The notes under the pieces were generated by a model. It searched no databases. It saw only the letters and a list, made by a program, of their open reading frames with translations, and had not been told where the DNA came from. Shown here in pieces: positions 8,659-19,515 of a stretch of 64,000 nucleotides of DNA. The stretch covers positions 2,331,245 through 2,395,244 of the forward strand of contig NZ_CP037895.1 of the NCBI RefSeq assembly GCF_004634385.1. The letters are read 5' to 3'. Within the stretch, counting starts at the first letter, position 1, and every line of letters begins with the position of its first letter. The position numbers and the translations under genes were made by a program. The DNA is from Thermaerobacter sp. FW80. Lineage in GTDB: Bacteria; Bacillota; Sulfobacillia; Thermaerobacterales; Thermaerobacteraceae.

Positions 8659-10422
8659 CTACTCTTCGCGAGCCGCCGACGCCGTTCCTGCGTCGCGAGC
8701 CGCGGGCAGGGTTCCCGCGGCGCCGGTGGCGGGCGGCGCCGCGGCGTCGCGGCCGCCGGCCGCCTCCGCCCCGCCGGTTCCGGGCACCTCGGCCCCGGCA
8801 GCCCCGAACGCCACCGCCTCGCCGGTCCCGGACGGCCTTGCGTCGCCACCCCGGGAGGACGTCTCCGCGCCGCCGGCCGCGGACGGCGCCTCCGGGTCGC
8901 CGGCACCCGCCCCCCGGCTGGGCCCGCGGTCCCGGCGGCGGTCGCCGGACGGGGGTGCGACGGCCGCCGACGGGCCGTCGGCGGGGCCGGGTTCCTCCGG
9001 CGCGGCCGTACGTCCCCCGCGGGCTGGATCGCGCGCCGCGGGGAACCGGCCGGTCGGTCCCCGGCGCGCCTCGATCACGGCGGCCAGCCGTCCCTCGTAG
9101 CCCTGGTCGCTGGGCTCGTAGAAGCGGGCCCCCAGGAGCTCGTCGGGGAGGTACTGCTGGCGCACGAAGTGGCCGGGATAGTCGTGGGGATACCGGTAGC
9201 CCTGCCCGTGACCCAGGGTCCGCGCCCCCCGGTAGTGGGCATCCCGCAGGTGGCGGGGCACCCCGCGGATCGCCTGCTCCTCCACCGCCTTCCAGGCGGC
9301 GTCGATGGCCTTGATCACGGCGTTGCTCTTGGGCGCGGTGGCCAAGTAGAGCACGGCCTCCGCCAGGGGGATGCGGGCCTCGGGCATGCCGACCTGCTCG
9401 ACGGCGGTGGCAGCCGCCGCCGCCACCTGCAGCGCCCGCGGGTCGGCCAGCCCCACGTCCTCCGCCGCGTGGACCAGCAGCCGGCGGACGATGGTGCGCG
9501 GGTCCTCGCCGGCGTAGAGCATCCGCGCCAGCCAGTAGACGGCGGCGTCGGGGTCCGAGCCGCGGATGCTCTTGATCAAGGCGGACATGTGGTCGTAGTG
9601 CTCGTCGCCGGTGGGGTCGTAGGCCAGGGCGCGCCGCTGGATGGACTCCTCGGCCACGGACAGGGTGATGCGGCGGACGCCGTCGGCATCGGGCGGGGTG
9701 GTCAGCACGGCCAGCTCCAGGGCGTTCAGGGCCGTCCGGGCGTCGCCGCCCGCCACCCGCACCAGGTGCTCCAGGGCGGCGGGTTCCACCTCGACGCGGT
9801 ACATGCCGAGGCCGCGCTCCCGGTCCTCCAGGGCCCGCCGCAGCAGCCGCCGGACGTGGTCGTCGGAGAGGGGCTCGAGGCGGAAGATCCGCGCCCGCGA
9901 GACCAGGGGCGGCACGCAGGCGAAGTACGGGTTCTCCGTGGTGGCGCCGATCAGGGACACCAGACCGCTCTCCAGGTGGGGCAGCAGGGCGTCCTGCTGG
10001 GCGCGGTTCCAGCGGTGCACCTCGTCCACGAACAGGACCGTGGACCGACCCTCCACGGCCTGGCGCTCCCGGGCCTCCTCGATCACCCGGCGCAGGTCGG
10101 CCACACCCGCCGTCACGGCGTTGAGCGGCTCGAAGTGGGCGCGGGTGGTGCGGGCGATGATCCGCGCCAGGGTGGTCTTGCCCGATCCCGGCGGTCCCCA
10201 CAGGATGATGGAGCCCAGGCGGTCGGCCTCGATGGCGCGCCGCAGCAGGCGTCCCGGACCCACCAGGTGCTCCTGGCCGACGAACTCGTCCAGGGTGCGC
10301 GGACGCATGCGCTCCGCCAGGGGCGCCTGGCGGCGGGCCCGCTCCTCCGCCGCGCGGGTGAACAGGTCGTCGCGTGGGGTCTCCGGGTGCGCCGATCCGC
10401 CGGGATGCTTCCTGCGCGCCAA
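8659..10422 (-). CDS. rarA: Replication-associated AAA ATPase RarA/MgsA, with long disordered tail
   Basis: Clamp-loader-like AAA+ ATPase acting at stalled or gapped replication forks (WRNIP1/Mgs1 family). It starts at TTG 10422; an ATG at MRPRTLDEFVGQ would remove the conserved DLF-containing N terminus. Walker A is GPPGSGKTT (76-84), Walker B LFVDEVHRWNRAQQD, sensor 1 GATTENPYF. The tetramerisation domain follows (HYDHMSALIKSIRGSDPDA; YPHDYPGHFVRQQYLPDEL). The family normally ends near residue 440. Here about 150 further residues are an Ala/Gly/Pro/Glu-rich, presumably disordered tail. It lies upstream of the salvage genes and downstream of ltaE. In B. subtilis rarA also sits between aspS and cymR. 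Confidence 0.93.
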   Translation of the reverse strand: MARRKHPGGSAHPETPRDDLFTRAAEERARRQAPLAERMRPRTLDEFVGQEHLVGPGRLLRRAIEADRLGSIILWGPPGSGKTTLARIIARTTRAHFEPLNAVTAGVADLRRVIEEARERQAVEGRSTVLFVDEVHRWNRAQQDALLPHLESGLVSLIGATTENPYFACVPPLVSRARIFRLEPLSDDHVRRLLRRALEDRERGLGMYRVEVEPAALEHLVRVAGGDARTALNALELAVLTTPPDADGVRRITLSVAEESIQRRALAYDPTGDEHYDHMSALIKSIRGSDPDAAVYWLARMLYAGEDPRTIVRRLLVHAAEDVGLADPRALQVAAAAATAVEQVGMPEARIPLAEAVLYLATAPKSNAVIKAIDAAWKAVEEQAIRGVPRHLRDAHYRGARTLGHGQGYRYPHDYPGHFVRQQYLPDELLGARFYEPSDQGYEGRLAAVIEARRGPTGRFPAARDPARGGRTAAPEEPGPADGPSAAVAPPSGDRRRDRGPSRGAGAGDPEAPSAAGGAETSSRGGDARPSGTGEAVAFGAAGAEVPGTGGAEAAGGRDAAAPPATGAAGTLPAARDAGTASAAREE

Positions 10423-10453
10423 GGTGGTCGGGCTCCCCCTCTTCCGGGCCCGC

Positions 10454-11494
10454 TCAGCCCTCGGTCAGGATGCGGTGGAAGATCGCCAGCGCCCGGTCCG
10501 CATCCGCCGGTCCCACGTCCTTGTGGGTCACCCAGCGCAGGCGCCGGGCGTCGACGGCGTTCACCTTGACCCCGGCCGCGGCCAGGGCTCCCGCCAGCTC
10601 GTAGGCCGTCCGTCCGGTGGCCGCGACGTCGGCCATCACGATGTTGGTCTGCACCGCCTCCAGGTCCACGTGCACGCCGGGCAGGTTCGCCAGCCCCTCG
10701 GCCAGGCGGCGGGCCAGGGCGTGGTCGTCGGCGAGCCGGTCGATCATCTCGTCCAGCGCCACCAGGCCGGCCGCCGCCAGGATCCCGGCCTGGCGCATGC
10801 CGCCGCCCAGGGCCTTGCGATAGCGCCGGGCCTCGGCGATGAAGTCCCGGTCCCCGACCAGCAGCGAACCCACCGGGCAGCCCAGCCCCTTGGAGAGGCT
10901 GAACATCACCGAGTCGGCCGGCGCGGCCAGGCGGTCGGCCGGGATGCCCAGGGCCACCGCGGCGTTGAAGATGCGAGCCCCGTCCAGGTGGACCTTGAGG
11001 CCGTGCCGGTGGGCCACCTCCGCCAGCGCGGCCGTCTGCTCGGCGGTCATCACCGTGCCGCCCCACCGGTTGTGGGTGTTCTCCAGGCACAGCAGCCGCG
11101 GCGGGGGGAAGTGGATGTTGGCCGGCCGGATCGCCGCCTCCACCACCGCGGGGTCCAGCACCCCGCGCCGCGAGGGCAGCGGCCGCACCTGACACGCGGC
11201 CCAGAGGGCGACGCCCCCCACCTCGTAGTAGTAGATGTGGGACTCCTCCTCCAGCAGGACCTCGTCGCCCCGCCGCGTGTGGGCGAGCACCGCCGCCTGG
11301 TTGGCCATGGTCCCGCTGGGGAAGAACAGGCCCGCCTCCTTGCCCAGCCGCTCGGCGGCCACCTCCTCGAGCCGCCGCACCGTGGGATCCTCGCCGTAGA
11401 CGTCGTCGCCGACCTCCGCCGCGGCCATGGCGCGGCGCATGGCGGGCGTGGGCTGGGTCACGGTGTCGCTGCGAAAGTCGATGACGTCCGCCAC
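10454..11494 (-). CDS. ltaE: Low-specificity L-threonine aldolase
   Basis: PLP enzyme of the beta-eliminating lyase family that cleaves L-threonine or L-allo-threonine to glycine and acetaldehyde. 346 residues from the GTG at 11494, about 11 nt after GAGGAGG. It opens with the family start VIDFRSDTVTQPTPAMR. The PLP lysine is in FSLSKGLGCPVGS. Other active-site stretches are FFPSGTMANQAAV, ENTHNRWGGTVM and LDGARIFNAAVALG. The gene stops 32 bp before the rarA start on the same strand, so they may be cotranscribed. Its product acetaldehyde is also a DeoC product, but a functional link is speculation. Confidence 0.93.
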   Translation of the reverse strand: MADVIDFRSDTVTQPTPAMRRAMAAAEVGDDVYGEDPTVRRLEEVAAERLGKEAGLFFPSGTMANQAAVLAHTRRGDEVLLEEESHIYYYEVGGVALWAACQVRPLPSRRGVLDPAVVEAAIRPANIHFPPPRLLCLENTHNRWGGTVMTAEQTAALAEVAHRHGLKVHLDGARIFNAAVALGIPADRLAAPADSVMFSLSKGLGCPVGSLLVGDRDFIAEARRYRKALGGGMRQAGILAAAGLVALDEMIDRLADDHALARRLAEGLANLPGVHVDLEAVQTNIVMADVAATGRTAYELAGALAAAGVKVNAVDARRLRWVTHKDVGPADADRALAIFHRILTEG

Positions 11495-11594
11495 GGAGCG
11501 CGTCGCCTCCTCGCCGTCCGCTGCTCCTGCGCCCCCTCGATCGAACCGGGGCGATGGATCGGGACCGCCTCCCGGGCGGTCAACAGTCGTCCCC

Positions 11595-11909
11595 TCACGT
11601 CGGGTGAAAGCCGCAGCGGGGACAGATCCACCCCCACGGCCGCCGCCGGAGGTCCGCACCGCAGGCGGGGCAGGCCGGGACGGGCGCGGCGGCGGGGTGG
11701 CGGTCGGCGCCAGCAGCCGCCCCGCCGAGCCCCCCGGGGCGCGGGCGCGGCTGCCGTGGGCTGCCCTCCCGCCCGCACCCCCCTCCGGCGCGGGGTCGCC
11801 CGCGGCCGCCTTGCGGCCTCCGCCCGCCGGCGGCGCCCCGACCGCCCCGACCTCCTCCGGTCCCACGGGCGCTCCCTCCTCCGCGGCCCCCACGGATGCA
11901 ACGCCGCAT
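11595..11909 (-). CDS. Possible zinc-ribbon protein with low-complexity N terminus
   Basis: 104-residue frame from the ATG at 11909. Only the last 25 residues are convincing: PACPACGADLRRRPWGWICP followed by RCGFHPT, two CxxC pairs of a rubredoxin-like zinc ribbon. The first 75 residues are Gly/Arg-rich, without a clear ribosome site, and another frame over the same DNA has a more typical composition. The real start may therefore differ, or a frameshift may be present. It lies between the trxA terminator hairpin and ltaE. Confidence 0.45.
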   Translation of the reverse strand: MRRCIRGGRGGGSARGTGGGRGGRGAAGGRRPQGGRGRPRAGGGCGREGSPRQPRPRPGGLGGAAAGADRHPAAAPVPACPACGADLRRRPWGWICPRCGFHPT

Positions 11910-11916
11910 CCCTAGA

Positions 11917-11956
11917 GGGGGCGGGGCTGCGGCCCACCGGCCGCAGCCCCGCCCCC
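11917..11956 (-). terminator. 18-bp perfect hairpin after trxA
   Basis: Arms GGGGGCGGGGCTGCGGCC and GGCCGCAGCCCCGCCCCC with loop CACC, starting 10 bp after the trxA stop codon. The stem is exceptionally stable, but no U-tract follows in the minus direction, so it may act as a non-canonical terminator or 3' stabiliser. Confidence 0.6.
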
Positions 11957-11966
11957 TCCCCTCGCC

Positions 11967-12296
11967 TCAGCCGATGGCCTTCCGGATCTCCTGCTCCAGC
12001 TCCTCCTTGGGCCGGAAGCCGACGATGCGGACCACGGGCTCCCCGCCCTTGAAGACGATCAGGGTCGGGATGGACATCACCCCGTAGCGGCCCGCGATGG
12101 CGCCGTGATCGTCCACGTTCAGCTTGGTCACCTTCAGCCGGTCGGCGTACTCCTGGGCGATCTCCTCGACGATGGGCGCGATCATCCGGCACGGACCGCA
12201 CCACGGGGCCCAGAAGTCCACCAGCACCGGCTTGTCCGACTGCAGCACCTCGGCATCGAAGCGGTCGGCGGTGAGCTCCACGACTCCCGCTGCCAT
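11967..12296 (-). CDS. trxA: Thioredoxin
   Basis: Small cytosolic disulfide reductant. 109 residues from the ATG at 12296, preceded by AGGGAGGCGT. The active site is WAPWCGPCRM at residues 27-36, with the buried Asp in LVDFWAPW. The cis-proline lies in MSIPTLIVFKGG, and the C-terminal helix (KEELEQEIRKAI) is complete. It stands alone between the 6S RNA region and ltaE, with a strong hairpin after its stop. An upstream TATGAT at 12545-12540 could be its -10 element. Confidence 0.97.
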   Translation of the reverse strand: MAAGVVELTADRFDAEVLQSDKPVLVDFWAPWCGPCRMIAPIVEEIAQEYADRLKVTKLNVDDHGAIAGRYGVMSIPTLIVFKGGEPVVRIVGFRPKEELEQEIRKAIG

Positions 12297-12611
12297 GGCC
12301 ACGCCTCCCTTGTCCTCGGTTCGGCTGGGGCACGCCGGCTTGGCGGCACCCCCGCCACCGGCCGGCCAGGTCCGTCCGGCCGCGCGGGGACGTCGCCCCC
12401 GCAGGCGGGCCCTCGGCGGCGCCGCGCCGGGCCAGGGACCCGGCTCGCCGCGCCCCGCGGCCCACCGTCCCGCGGCCCGGGGCCCGGTCCGCCCCATCCG
12501 GCGGGGCCCGGCGCGTCCCCAACCGCGGGGTACGCCTCCATCATAAACCACCCCCGGCCGGCCGCCCAACAAGCCGCCGACCCCCGAGCCGGCCGGGGAA
12601 CCCTCCGGGCA
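12297..12611. other. trxA leader/spacer, gene-free
   Basis: About 315 bp between the 3' end of the putative 6S RNA and the trxA start. A minus-strand TATGAT (12545-12540) in the locally AT-richer GGTTTATGATGG is a weak trxA -10 candidate without a clear -35. The remaining about 240 bp are GC-rich with no recognisable gene or riboswitch. Confidence 0.45.
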
Positions 12612-12828
12612 AACAAAAACACGACACCCCGCGTGTGCCGTGGCGGCGAGAGTCTTTGAACCCCTTCCCCCACAGGTGGGTGCCCTCCCACGACCGTCTT
12701 GCCCGTCCCCTGACCGTGGGGGCATGGACGCAGGCCGCGGAGAGCCGGGCTCCCTTGCTCTCGGTGTTGGATCAAGACCTTCGGCACGCCACGCGCACCG
12801 CAGGGTGCCATGCGGCTCCGCTCGGACC
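12612..12828 (-). ncRNA. ssrS: Probable 6S RNA
   Basis: No reading frame, but a long self-complementary RNA with its own promoter and a U-rich end. The 5' arm GGCACCCTGCG pairs with CGCGGGGTGTC (11 bp with wobbles). GTGC and CGTGGCG then pair with GCAC and CGCCACG, and GTCTTGA pairs with TCAAAGAC around small internal loops. A large central bubble follows, carrying the small hairpin CCCAC-CT-GTGGG on its 3' side and an apical hairpin. This is the closed-stem, open-bubble plan of 6S RNA, which mimics an open promoter and binds the housekeeping RNA polymerase. The 3' end runs into TTTTTGTTT. In B. subtilis the 6S-1 gene bsrA lies in the same aspS-rarA interval. Ends are accurate to about 10 nt. 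Confidence 0.7.
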
Positions 12829-12834
12829 GACTCC

Positions 12835-12864
12835 ATCCTAGCATGGCCCGGCGGCGGCCTTCAA
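12835..12864 (-). promoter_or_regulatory. Promoter of the putative 6S RNA
   Basis: Minus strand: TTGAAG (12864-12859), 18-bp spacer, TAGGAT (12840-12835) with an upstream TG making an extended -10 (TGCTAGGAT). The predicted start near 12828 lies just before the closing stem of the RNA. Confidence 0.65.
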
Positions 12865-12903
12865 CGCCGCCCGACCGGGGGTTTCCACCGGGACGCGCCG
12901 GCG

Positions 12904-14747
<1,844 letters not shown>

Positions 14748-14751
<4 letters not shown>

Positions 14752-16166
14752 TCCCCCTCCACCTCCGCCGCGCCGCTGCCGGTCCCCGCGGCCGCATCCC
14801 GGCGGCCGGCGGCCGCCGGCGGGGCGTCCCCCGTCGCCCCGCGGCCGGACGACCCCCGGGAGGCGACCGGGGACGCAGCCGCGGCCTCCGCGCCGCCGGC
14901 CCCCGACGCCGCCTGCAGGAATCCGGCCAGCTCCGCCAGGGCGACCTGCCGCTGGGTCCCGCTGGCCATGTGCCGGACCGTGGCCTGGCCCGCGGCCCAC
15001 TCCGCATCCCCCAGGATCACCACGTGGCGCGCCCCCAGCCGCCCCGCCGCCCGCAGCTGGGCCTTGAGGCTCCGCCCCACGTGATCCATGTCGACGCCCA
15101 GACCCGCGCGCCGCAGGTCCTGCACCAGGCGCAGCGCCCGGGTCCGCGGCACGGCCCCCGTCACGGCCACGTAGGCGTCCAGCGCCGGCGGCGTCCCCGG
15201 CAGGCGCCCCACCGCCTCCAGCGTGAGCAGCAGGCGCTCGAGGCCCATGCCGAATCCCACGCCCGGCGTCGGCGGTCCCCCCAGGAGCTCGATCAAGCCG
15301 TCGTAGCGACCGCCGCCGCAGACGGTGTCCTGGGCCCCCAGGCCGCCGTAGCGGATCTCGAAGACGGTGCGGGTGTAGTAGTCCAGCCCCCGCACCAGGC
15401 CGGGGTCCAGTCGGTATGCGATGCCCAGGGCGTCCAGCGCACCCTGGAGCGCCTCGAAGTGGGCCCGGCAGGCCTCGCACAGGTAGTCCACCGTCCGCGG
15501 CGCGCCCGCCTTGTGGGGCTGGTCCTCCGGCACCTTGCAGTCCAGCAGCCGCAGGGGGTTGGACTCCAGCCGGGCGCGGCAGTCGGCGCACAGTCGCGCC
15601 GCCCGCGGGCGATAGTACTCCAGCAGCGCCTGCCGGTAGCGGGGGCGACAGACGGGGCAACCGATGCTATTGAGGTGCACCGCCAGCCCCTCCAGGCCGA
15701 GCTCGGCGAAGAGGGTCACGGCCAGCGCGATGATCTCCGCGTCGGCCGTCGCCTCGCCGGCACCGAAGACCTCCACCCCGAACTGGACGTGCTGGCGGTA
15801 CCGCCCCGCCTGGGGCCGCTCGTGGCGGAACATCGGCTGGATGTAGTAGAGCTTCACCGGTTGGGGACCGTTGTGGAGCCCGTTCTCCAGGTACGCGCGC
15901 ACGGCGGCCGCCGTCCCCTCGGGCCGCAGCACCAGTTGCCGATCGCTGCCCGGCGGCGTCAGCACGTACATCTCCTTCTGAACGATGTCCGTGGTCTCCC
16001 CCACGGTGCGCTGGAAGAGCTCCCGCGCCTCCAGGACCGGCGTCCGCAGCTCCCCGAAGCCGAACCGCCGCGCCACGTCGCGGATCCGGGCCTCGAGGGC
16101 CTGCCAGCGCGGCGCCTCCAGGGGGGTGACGTCGTACGTCCCGCGGGGACGCTGGACGCGCTCCAA
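14748..16166 (-). CDS. hisS: Histidyl-tRNA synthetase
   Basis: Class II synthetase charging tRNA-His. The TTG at 16166 is favoured: GGTGGGGAGG lies upstream and LERVQRPRGTYDVTP is the conserved N terminus, giving 472 residues. Motif 2 is FRHERPQAGRYRQHVQFGVE. The histidine signatures are LVRGLDYYTRTVFEI and GGGRYDGLIELLGG, and the C-terminal anticodon-binding domain starts near 330. Two CxxC pairs (CPVC; CADC) in the insertion may bind zinc. After residue 430 an Ala/Gly-rich tail (about 45 aa) is added. It overlaps aspS by 4 bp. No T-box could be recognised upstream. Confidence 0.95.
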
Positions 16167-16487
16167 GGCCTTCCCTCCCCACCTCGACGGCTTGTCCCGG
16201 GCCACCTGGCAGCCGGAACCGGCGGGGTCGTCGGCGAGCCGGCGCCGGCTCACGCCCCCGGCGCCCCGTGCGGAGCCGGGCGGTCGGCACCGCGGCGATC
16301 CGGCGACCGGCGGACGAACCGGCGCGATCCGGCGGCGCCCCCGCTCCCGCCCCCGTCCCGGGCCTGCCCGGGATGCCGTCCGCGCCCCGCGCCCAGGCCA
16401 CGCCCGGGGCGCCGGCTGCCGTCCGCCCCGCGGGCGGAAGCGCCGAAGCGTCCTGCCGGCCCGCGGCAGGGGGCGCCCCGCCCCGGC
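16167..16487. other. Gene-free spacer between dtd and hisS
   Basis: 321 bp, GC-rich. Firmicute hisS-aspS operons often carry a T-box here, so it was read for the T-box core and specifier structure, and none was found. One GGACGAACC 9-mer lies at 16312-16320. No promoter is evident. Confidence 0.5.
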
Positions 16488-16943
16488 CTAGCCCCGACTG
16501 TCCAGCCAGAGGGTGACGGGCCCGTCGTTGACCAGTTCCACCTGCATGTCCGCCCCGAACCAGCCCGTCTGGACGGCCAGCCCCCGCGCGGCCAGGGCCG
16601 CCGCCACCGCCTCGTAGAGCGGCTCGGCCTCCGCAGGTGGCGCCGCGGCGGTGAAGGAGGGCCGCCGGCCCCGGCGACAGTCGCCCAGCAGGGTGAACTG
16701 GGAGATCAGCAGCACCGCGCCCGCCACCTCGCGGACCGAGCGCTCGAAGTGCCGCCCGGCGGCATCGCCCTCCCCGGGGAAGATCCGCAGGTGGGCGATC
16801 TTCTCCGCCATCCACTCCACGTCCGCCGGCCCGTCGCCCCGCTCCACCCCGAGCAAAACAACAACCCCTCGACCGATGGTGCGAGGGGCTTGCCCGGCGG
16901 TGCGCACCGACGCCCGGGCCACCCGCTGGATCACGGCCCGCAT
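16488..16943 (-). CDS. dtd: D-aminoacyl-tRNA deacylase
   Basis: Proofreading hydrolase that removes D-amino acids (and glycine mis-charged on tRNA-Ala) from tRNA. 151 residues from the ATG at 16943. The signatures are complete: [13 protein letters not shown] at the start, the [17 protein letters not shown] motif with catalytic residues, and [11 protein letters not shown] near the C terminus (the NxGPVT cross-subunit motif). It lies between relA and hisS, the same position as in B. subtilis. The apt gene often found with recJ and relA is missing here. Confidence 0.95.
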   Translation of the reverse strand: MRAVIQRVARASVRTAGQAPRTIGRGVVVLLGVERGDGPADVEWMAEKIAHLRIFPGEGDAAGRHFERSVREVAGAVLLISQFTLLGDCRRGRRPSFTAAAPPAEAEPLYEAVAAALAARGLAVQTGWFGADMQVELVNDGPVTLWLDSRG

Positions 16944-17255
16944 GCCCGACCTCCGTCCCGCACCGGATGCCTTCCCTCGCCGTCCCCGCCGCCCCGCCGG
17001 CCGCGGCCGTGCCGCCCCGCGGGCCCGCCCGCCTCGGGCGGCTCGCGTCGCGGCATCGCCCGGCCCTCGCCTTGCGCCGGAGGGCGACCGGCGCGGCCCG
17101 CGGCTCCCGCCGCCCCTACCGCCGACCGATCCGCGCCCCCGGCCCGGGCCGCCACCGCCCGGCACGGCGGCCCGGCGCCATGCTGCCCGATCCGCCCGCC
17201 GTCCCGCCCCCGGCCATCCGCCGGCGGCGACCCCGGCCGGACGGGACGCGCAGGG
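16944..17255. other. Gene-free spacer between relA and dtd
   Basis: 312 bp of GC-rich sequence with no recognisable gene, RNA or consensus promoter. Frames across it are Arg/Pro/Gly-rich shadows without ribosome sites. Confidence 0.5.
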
Positions 17256-19463
17256 CTACCGGCTGGCCACCCGCTCCACCCGGATCACGTCCCGGACCCG
17301 TTCCAGCTGGCGCCGCAGCTGGTCGAACTGCTCCAGGTTCTGGACCTCCACCACCAGGTCGATGGTGGCGGTCCCGTCCTTGTGGGTGCGCGTCCGGGCG
17401 GCCAGGATGTTGCGGCGGGTGTCGGCCACCACCGCGGTGATGTCCGAGAGCAGGCCGACCCGGTCGTAGCAGGAGATCTCGACCGCCACCGGGAACGCCT
17501 GCCCGGCCACCTGGTCCCAGCTGACGTCGATCAGCCGCCGGTCGGCCTCCGGGCTCGCCTTGAGCATAGTGCAATCGGCCCGGTGGATCGAGACCCCTCG
17601 CCCTCGGGTCACGTATCCGACGATGGGGTCGCCGGGCACGGGATTGCAGCAGCGGGAGAACCGGACCAGGACGTGGTCAAGGCCGTCCACCCGCACGCCG
17701 GCCCGGGCCGCGGGCGTGCCACCGCGTCGGTCCGCGTCCTCCGCCGCCGGATCCGGCGGCGCCGCCCCGCCCTCCGCCGCGTCGCGGGCCTGCTGCCGCC
17801 GGTAGAGCTCCCGCAACCGGCCCGCCACCTGGCCGGCCGCCACGCCACCGTAGCCGATGGCGACCAACAGCTCCTCGCCGTCGGGCAGGTTGTACCGGCC
17901 GGCCACCTCGTCCAGCCAGTCCTTGCGCCAGACCTCCCGCACGGGCAGGCCGTGGGCCCTGAGCTCGTGCTCCAGCATGAGGCGCCCGCGCTCCAGGTTC
18001 TCGTCCCGCCGCTGCTTCTTGAGCCATTGGCGGATGCGGCTGCGGGCCGTGGAGGTGCGGACGAACTGCAGCCAGTCGGCGGAGGGGCCGCCGGATTGCT
18101 TGTTCGTCAGGATCTCGACGATGTCGCCGTTCTTCAGCCGGTAGTCCAGGGGCACGATGCGGCCGTTGACCTTGGCGCCCACGCAGTGATGGCCGATCTC
18201 GGTGTGGATGCGATAGGCGAAGTCCACCGGCGTCGAACCCGCCGGCAGGTCGATCACGTCCCCCTTGGGCGTGAAGACGAAGACCTCGTCGGAGAAGACG
18301 TCGATCTTGAGCGACTCCATGAACTCCCGGGCGTCGCCCAGGTCGTTCTGCCACTCCAGGATCTGGCGCAGCCAGGCCAGCTTGGCGTCGAAGTCCTTGT
18401 CGGTGCGGCCCCGCTCCTTGTACCGCCAGTGGGCGGCGATGCCGTACTCGGCGGTGCGGTGCATGTCCCACGTGCGGATCTGGATCTCGAAGGGCTCGCC
18501 CTGGGGGCCGATGACCGTGGTGTGCAGGGACTGGTACATGTTGGACTTCGGCGTGGCGATGTAGTCCTTGAAGCGGCCGGGCAGCGGCCGCCAGATGGTG
18601 TGGACCACGCCCAGGGCCCCGTAGCAGTCCTTCACCGTGTCGACGATGACCCGCACGGCGATGAGGTCGTAGATCTGGGACAGGTCCTTGCCCTGCTCGT
18701 ACATCTTGCGGTAGATGCTGTAGAAGTGCTTCGCCCTTCCCTGGATGTCCGCCCGGATGCCGGCCTCGGCCAGGCGCGCCTTCAAGGTGGCGATGATCAC
18801 CTGGGCCAGCGCCTCGCGCTCGGCCCGCTTGCGCGGGATGCGCTCCGCCAGCTCCCGGTAGTGCTCGGGCTCCAGATAGCGCAGCGCCAGGTCCTCCAGC
18901 TCGCACTGGATCTGGGACATCCCCAGCCGGTGGGCCAGCGGCGCGAAGATCTCCAGGGTCTCGCGGGACTTGGCGATCTGCTTCTCCCGCGGCACCACCG
19001 ACAGCGTCCGCATGTTGTGCAGCCGGTCGGCGAGCTTGATCAGCACGACGCGGATGTCCCGCGCCATGGCGAGGAACATCTTGCGCAGGTTCTCCGCCTG
19101 TTCCTCCAGGCGGGTGCGCCACTCGATCCGGTTGAGCTTGGTCACCCCGTCGACCAGCAGCGCCACCTCCGGCCCGAACTCCCGCTCCACCTGCTCCAGG
19201 GTCACGGGCGTGTCCTCCACCGTGTCGTGGAGCAGGGCGGCCACCAGGGTGGCGGCGTCGAGCTCCAGATCGGCCAGGATCAGCGCCACGGCCAGGGGGT
19301 GCTCGATGAAGTCCTGACCCGAGGCGCGCTTCTGGCCGTGATGGGCCGCCTTGCTGAACTCGAAGGCGCGGCGCAGCCACTCCAGCTCCTCCGCGCCCAG
19401 GTAGCGCCCCGCCCGCTCCAACAGGGCATCGGGCGTGATGGATGGCTGCAGCTCCACCGCCAC
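17256..19463 (-). CDS. relA: Bifunctional (p)ppGpp synthetase/hydrolase Rel
   Basis: Makes and degrades the alarmone (p)ppGpp in the stringent response. 735 residues from the GTG at 19463, which follows AAGGGGGTG. The N-terminal HD hydrolase is intact (AALLHDTVEDT; IKLADRLHNMRTL), so hydrolysis should be active. The synthetase domain holds YQSLHTTVIGPQGEPFEI and RTAEYGIAAHWRYK. TGS (VFTPKGDVIDLPAGSTPVDF) and conserved-Cys regions follow, then a C-terminal ACT domain (VAVEISCYDRVGLLSDITAV). A charged Ala/Gly insert of about 30 residues sits near 560-590. It lies 52 bp downstream of recJ. Confidence 0.96.
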   Translation of the reverse strand: MAVELQPSITPDALLERAGRYLGAEELEWLRRAFEFSKAAHHGQKRASGQDFIEHPLAVALILADLELDAATLVAALLHDTVEDTPVTLEQVEREFGPEVALLVDGVTKLNRIEWRTRLEEQAENLRKMFLAMARDIRVVLIKLADRLHNMRTLSVVPREKQIAKSRETLEIFAPLAHRLGMSQIQCELEDLALRYLEPEHYRELAERIPRKRAEREALAQVIIATLKARLAEAGIRADIQGRAKHFYSIYRKMYEQGKDLSQIYDLIAVRVIVDTVKDCYGALGVVHTIWRPLPGRFKDYIATPKSNMYQSLHTTVIGPQGEPFEIQIRTWDMHRTAEYGIAAHWRYKERGRTDKDFDAKLAWLRQILEWQNDLGDAREFMESLKIDVFSDEVFVFTPKGDVIDLPAGSTPVDFAYRIHTEIGHHCVGAKVNGRIVPLDYRLKNGDIVEILTNKQSGGPSADWLQFVRTSTARSRIRQWLKKQRRDENLERGRLMLEHELRAHGLPVREVWRKDWLDEVAGRYNLPDGEELLVAIGYGGVAAGQVAGRLRELYRRQQARDAAEGGAAPPDPAAEDADRRGGTPAARAGVRVDGLDHVLVRFSRCCNPVPGDPIVGYVTRGRGVSIHRADCTMLKASPEADRRLIDVSWDQVAGQAFPVAVEISCYDRVGLLSDITAVVADTRRNILAARTRTHKDGTATIDLVVEVQNLEQFDQLRRQLERVRDVIRVERVASR

Positions 19464-19515
19464 GGGCCAGACACCCCCTTCCCGCGTGCGCTCGTTGCCG
19501 TCGGGGGCCTGCCTC

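Noticed and set aside
16167-16487. T-box riboswitch before hisS-aspS
   Set aside because: No T-box core or specifier hairpin could be recognised on the minus strand.
15061-16815. Additional minus-strand frame overlapping hisS
   Set aside because: Composition is a frame shadow of hisS; the true hisS frame holds all class II motifs.
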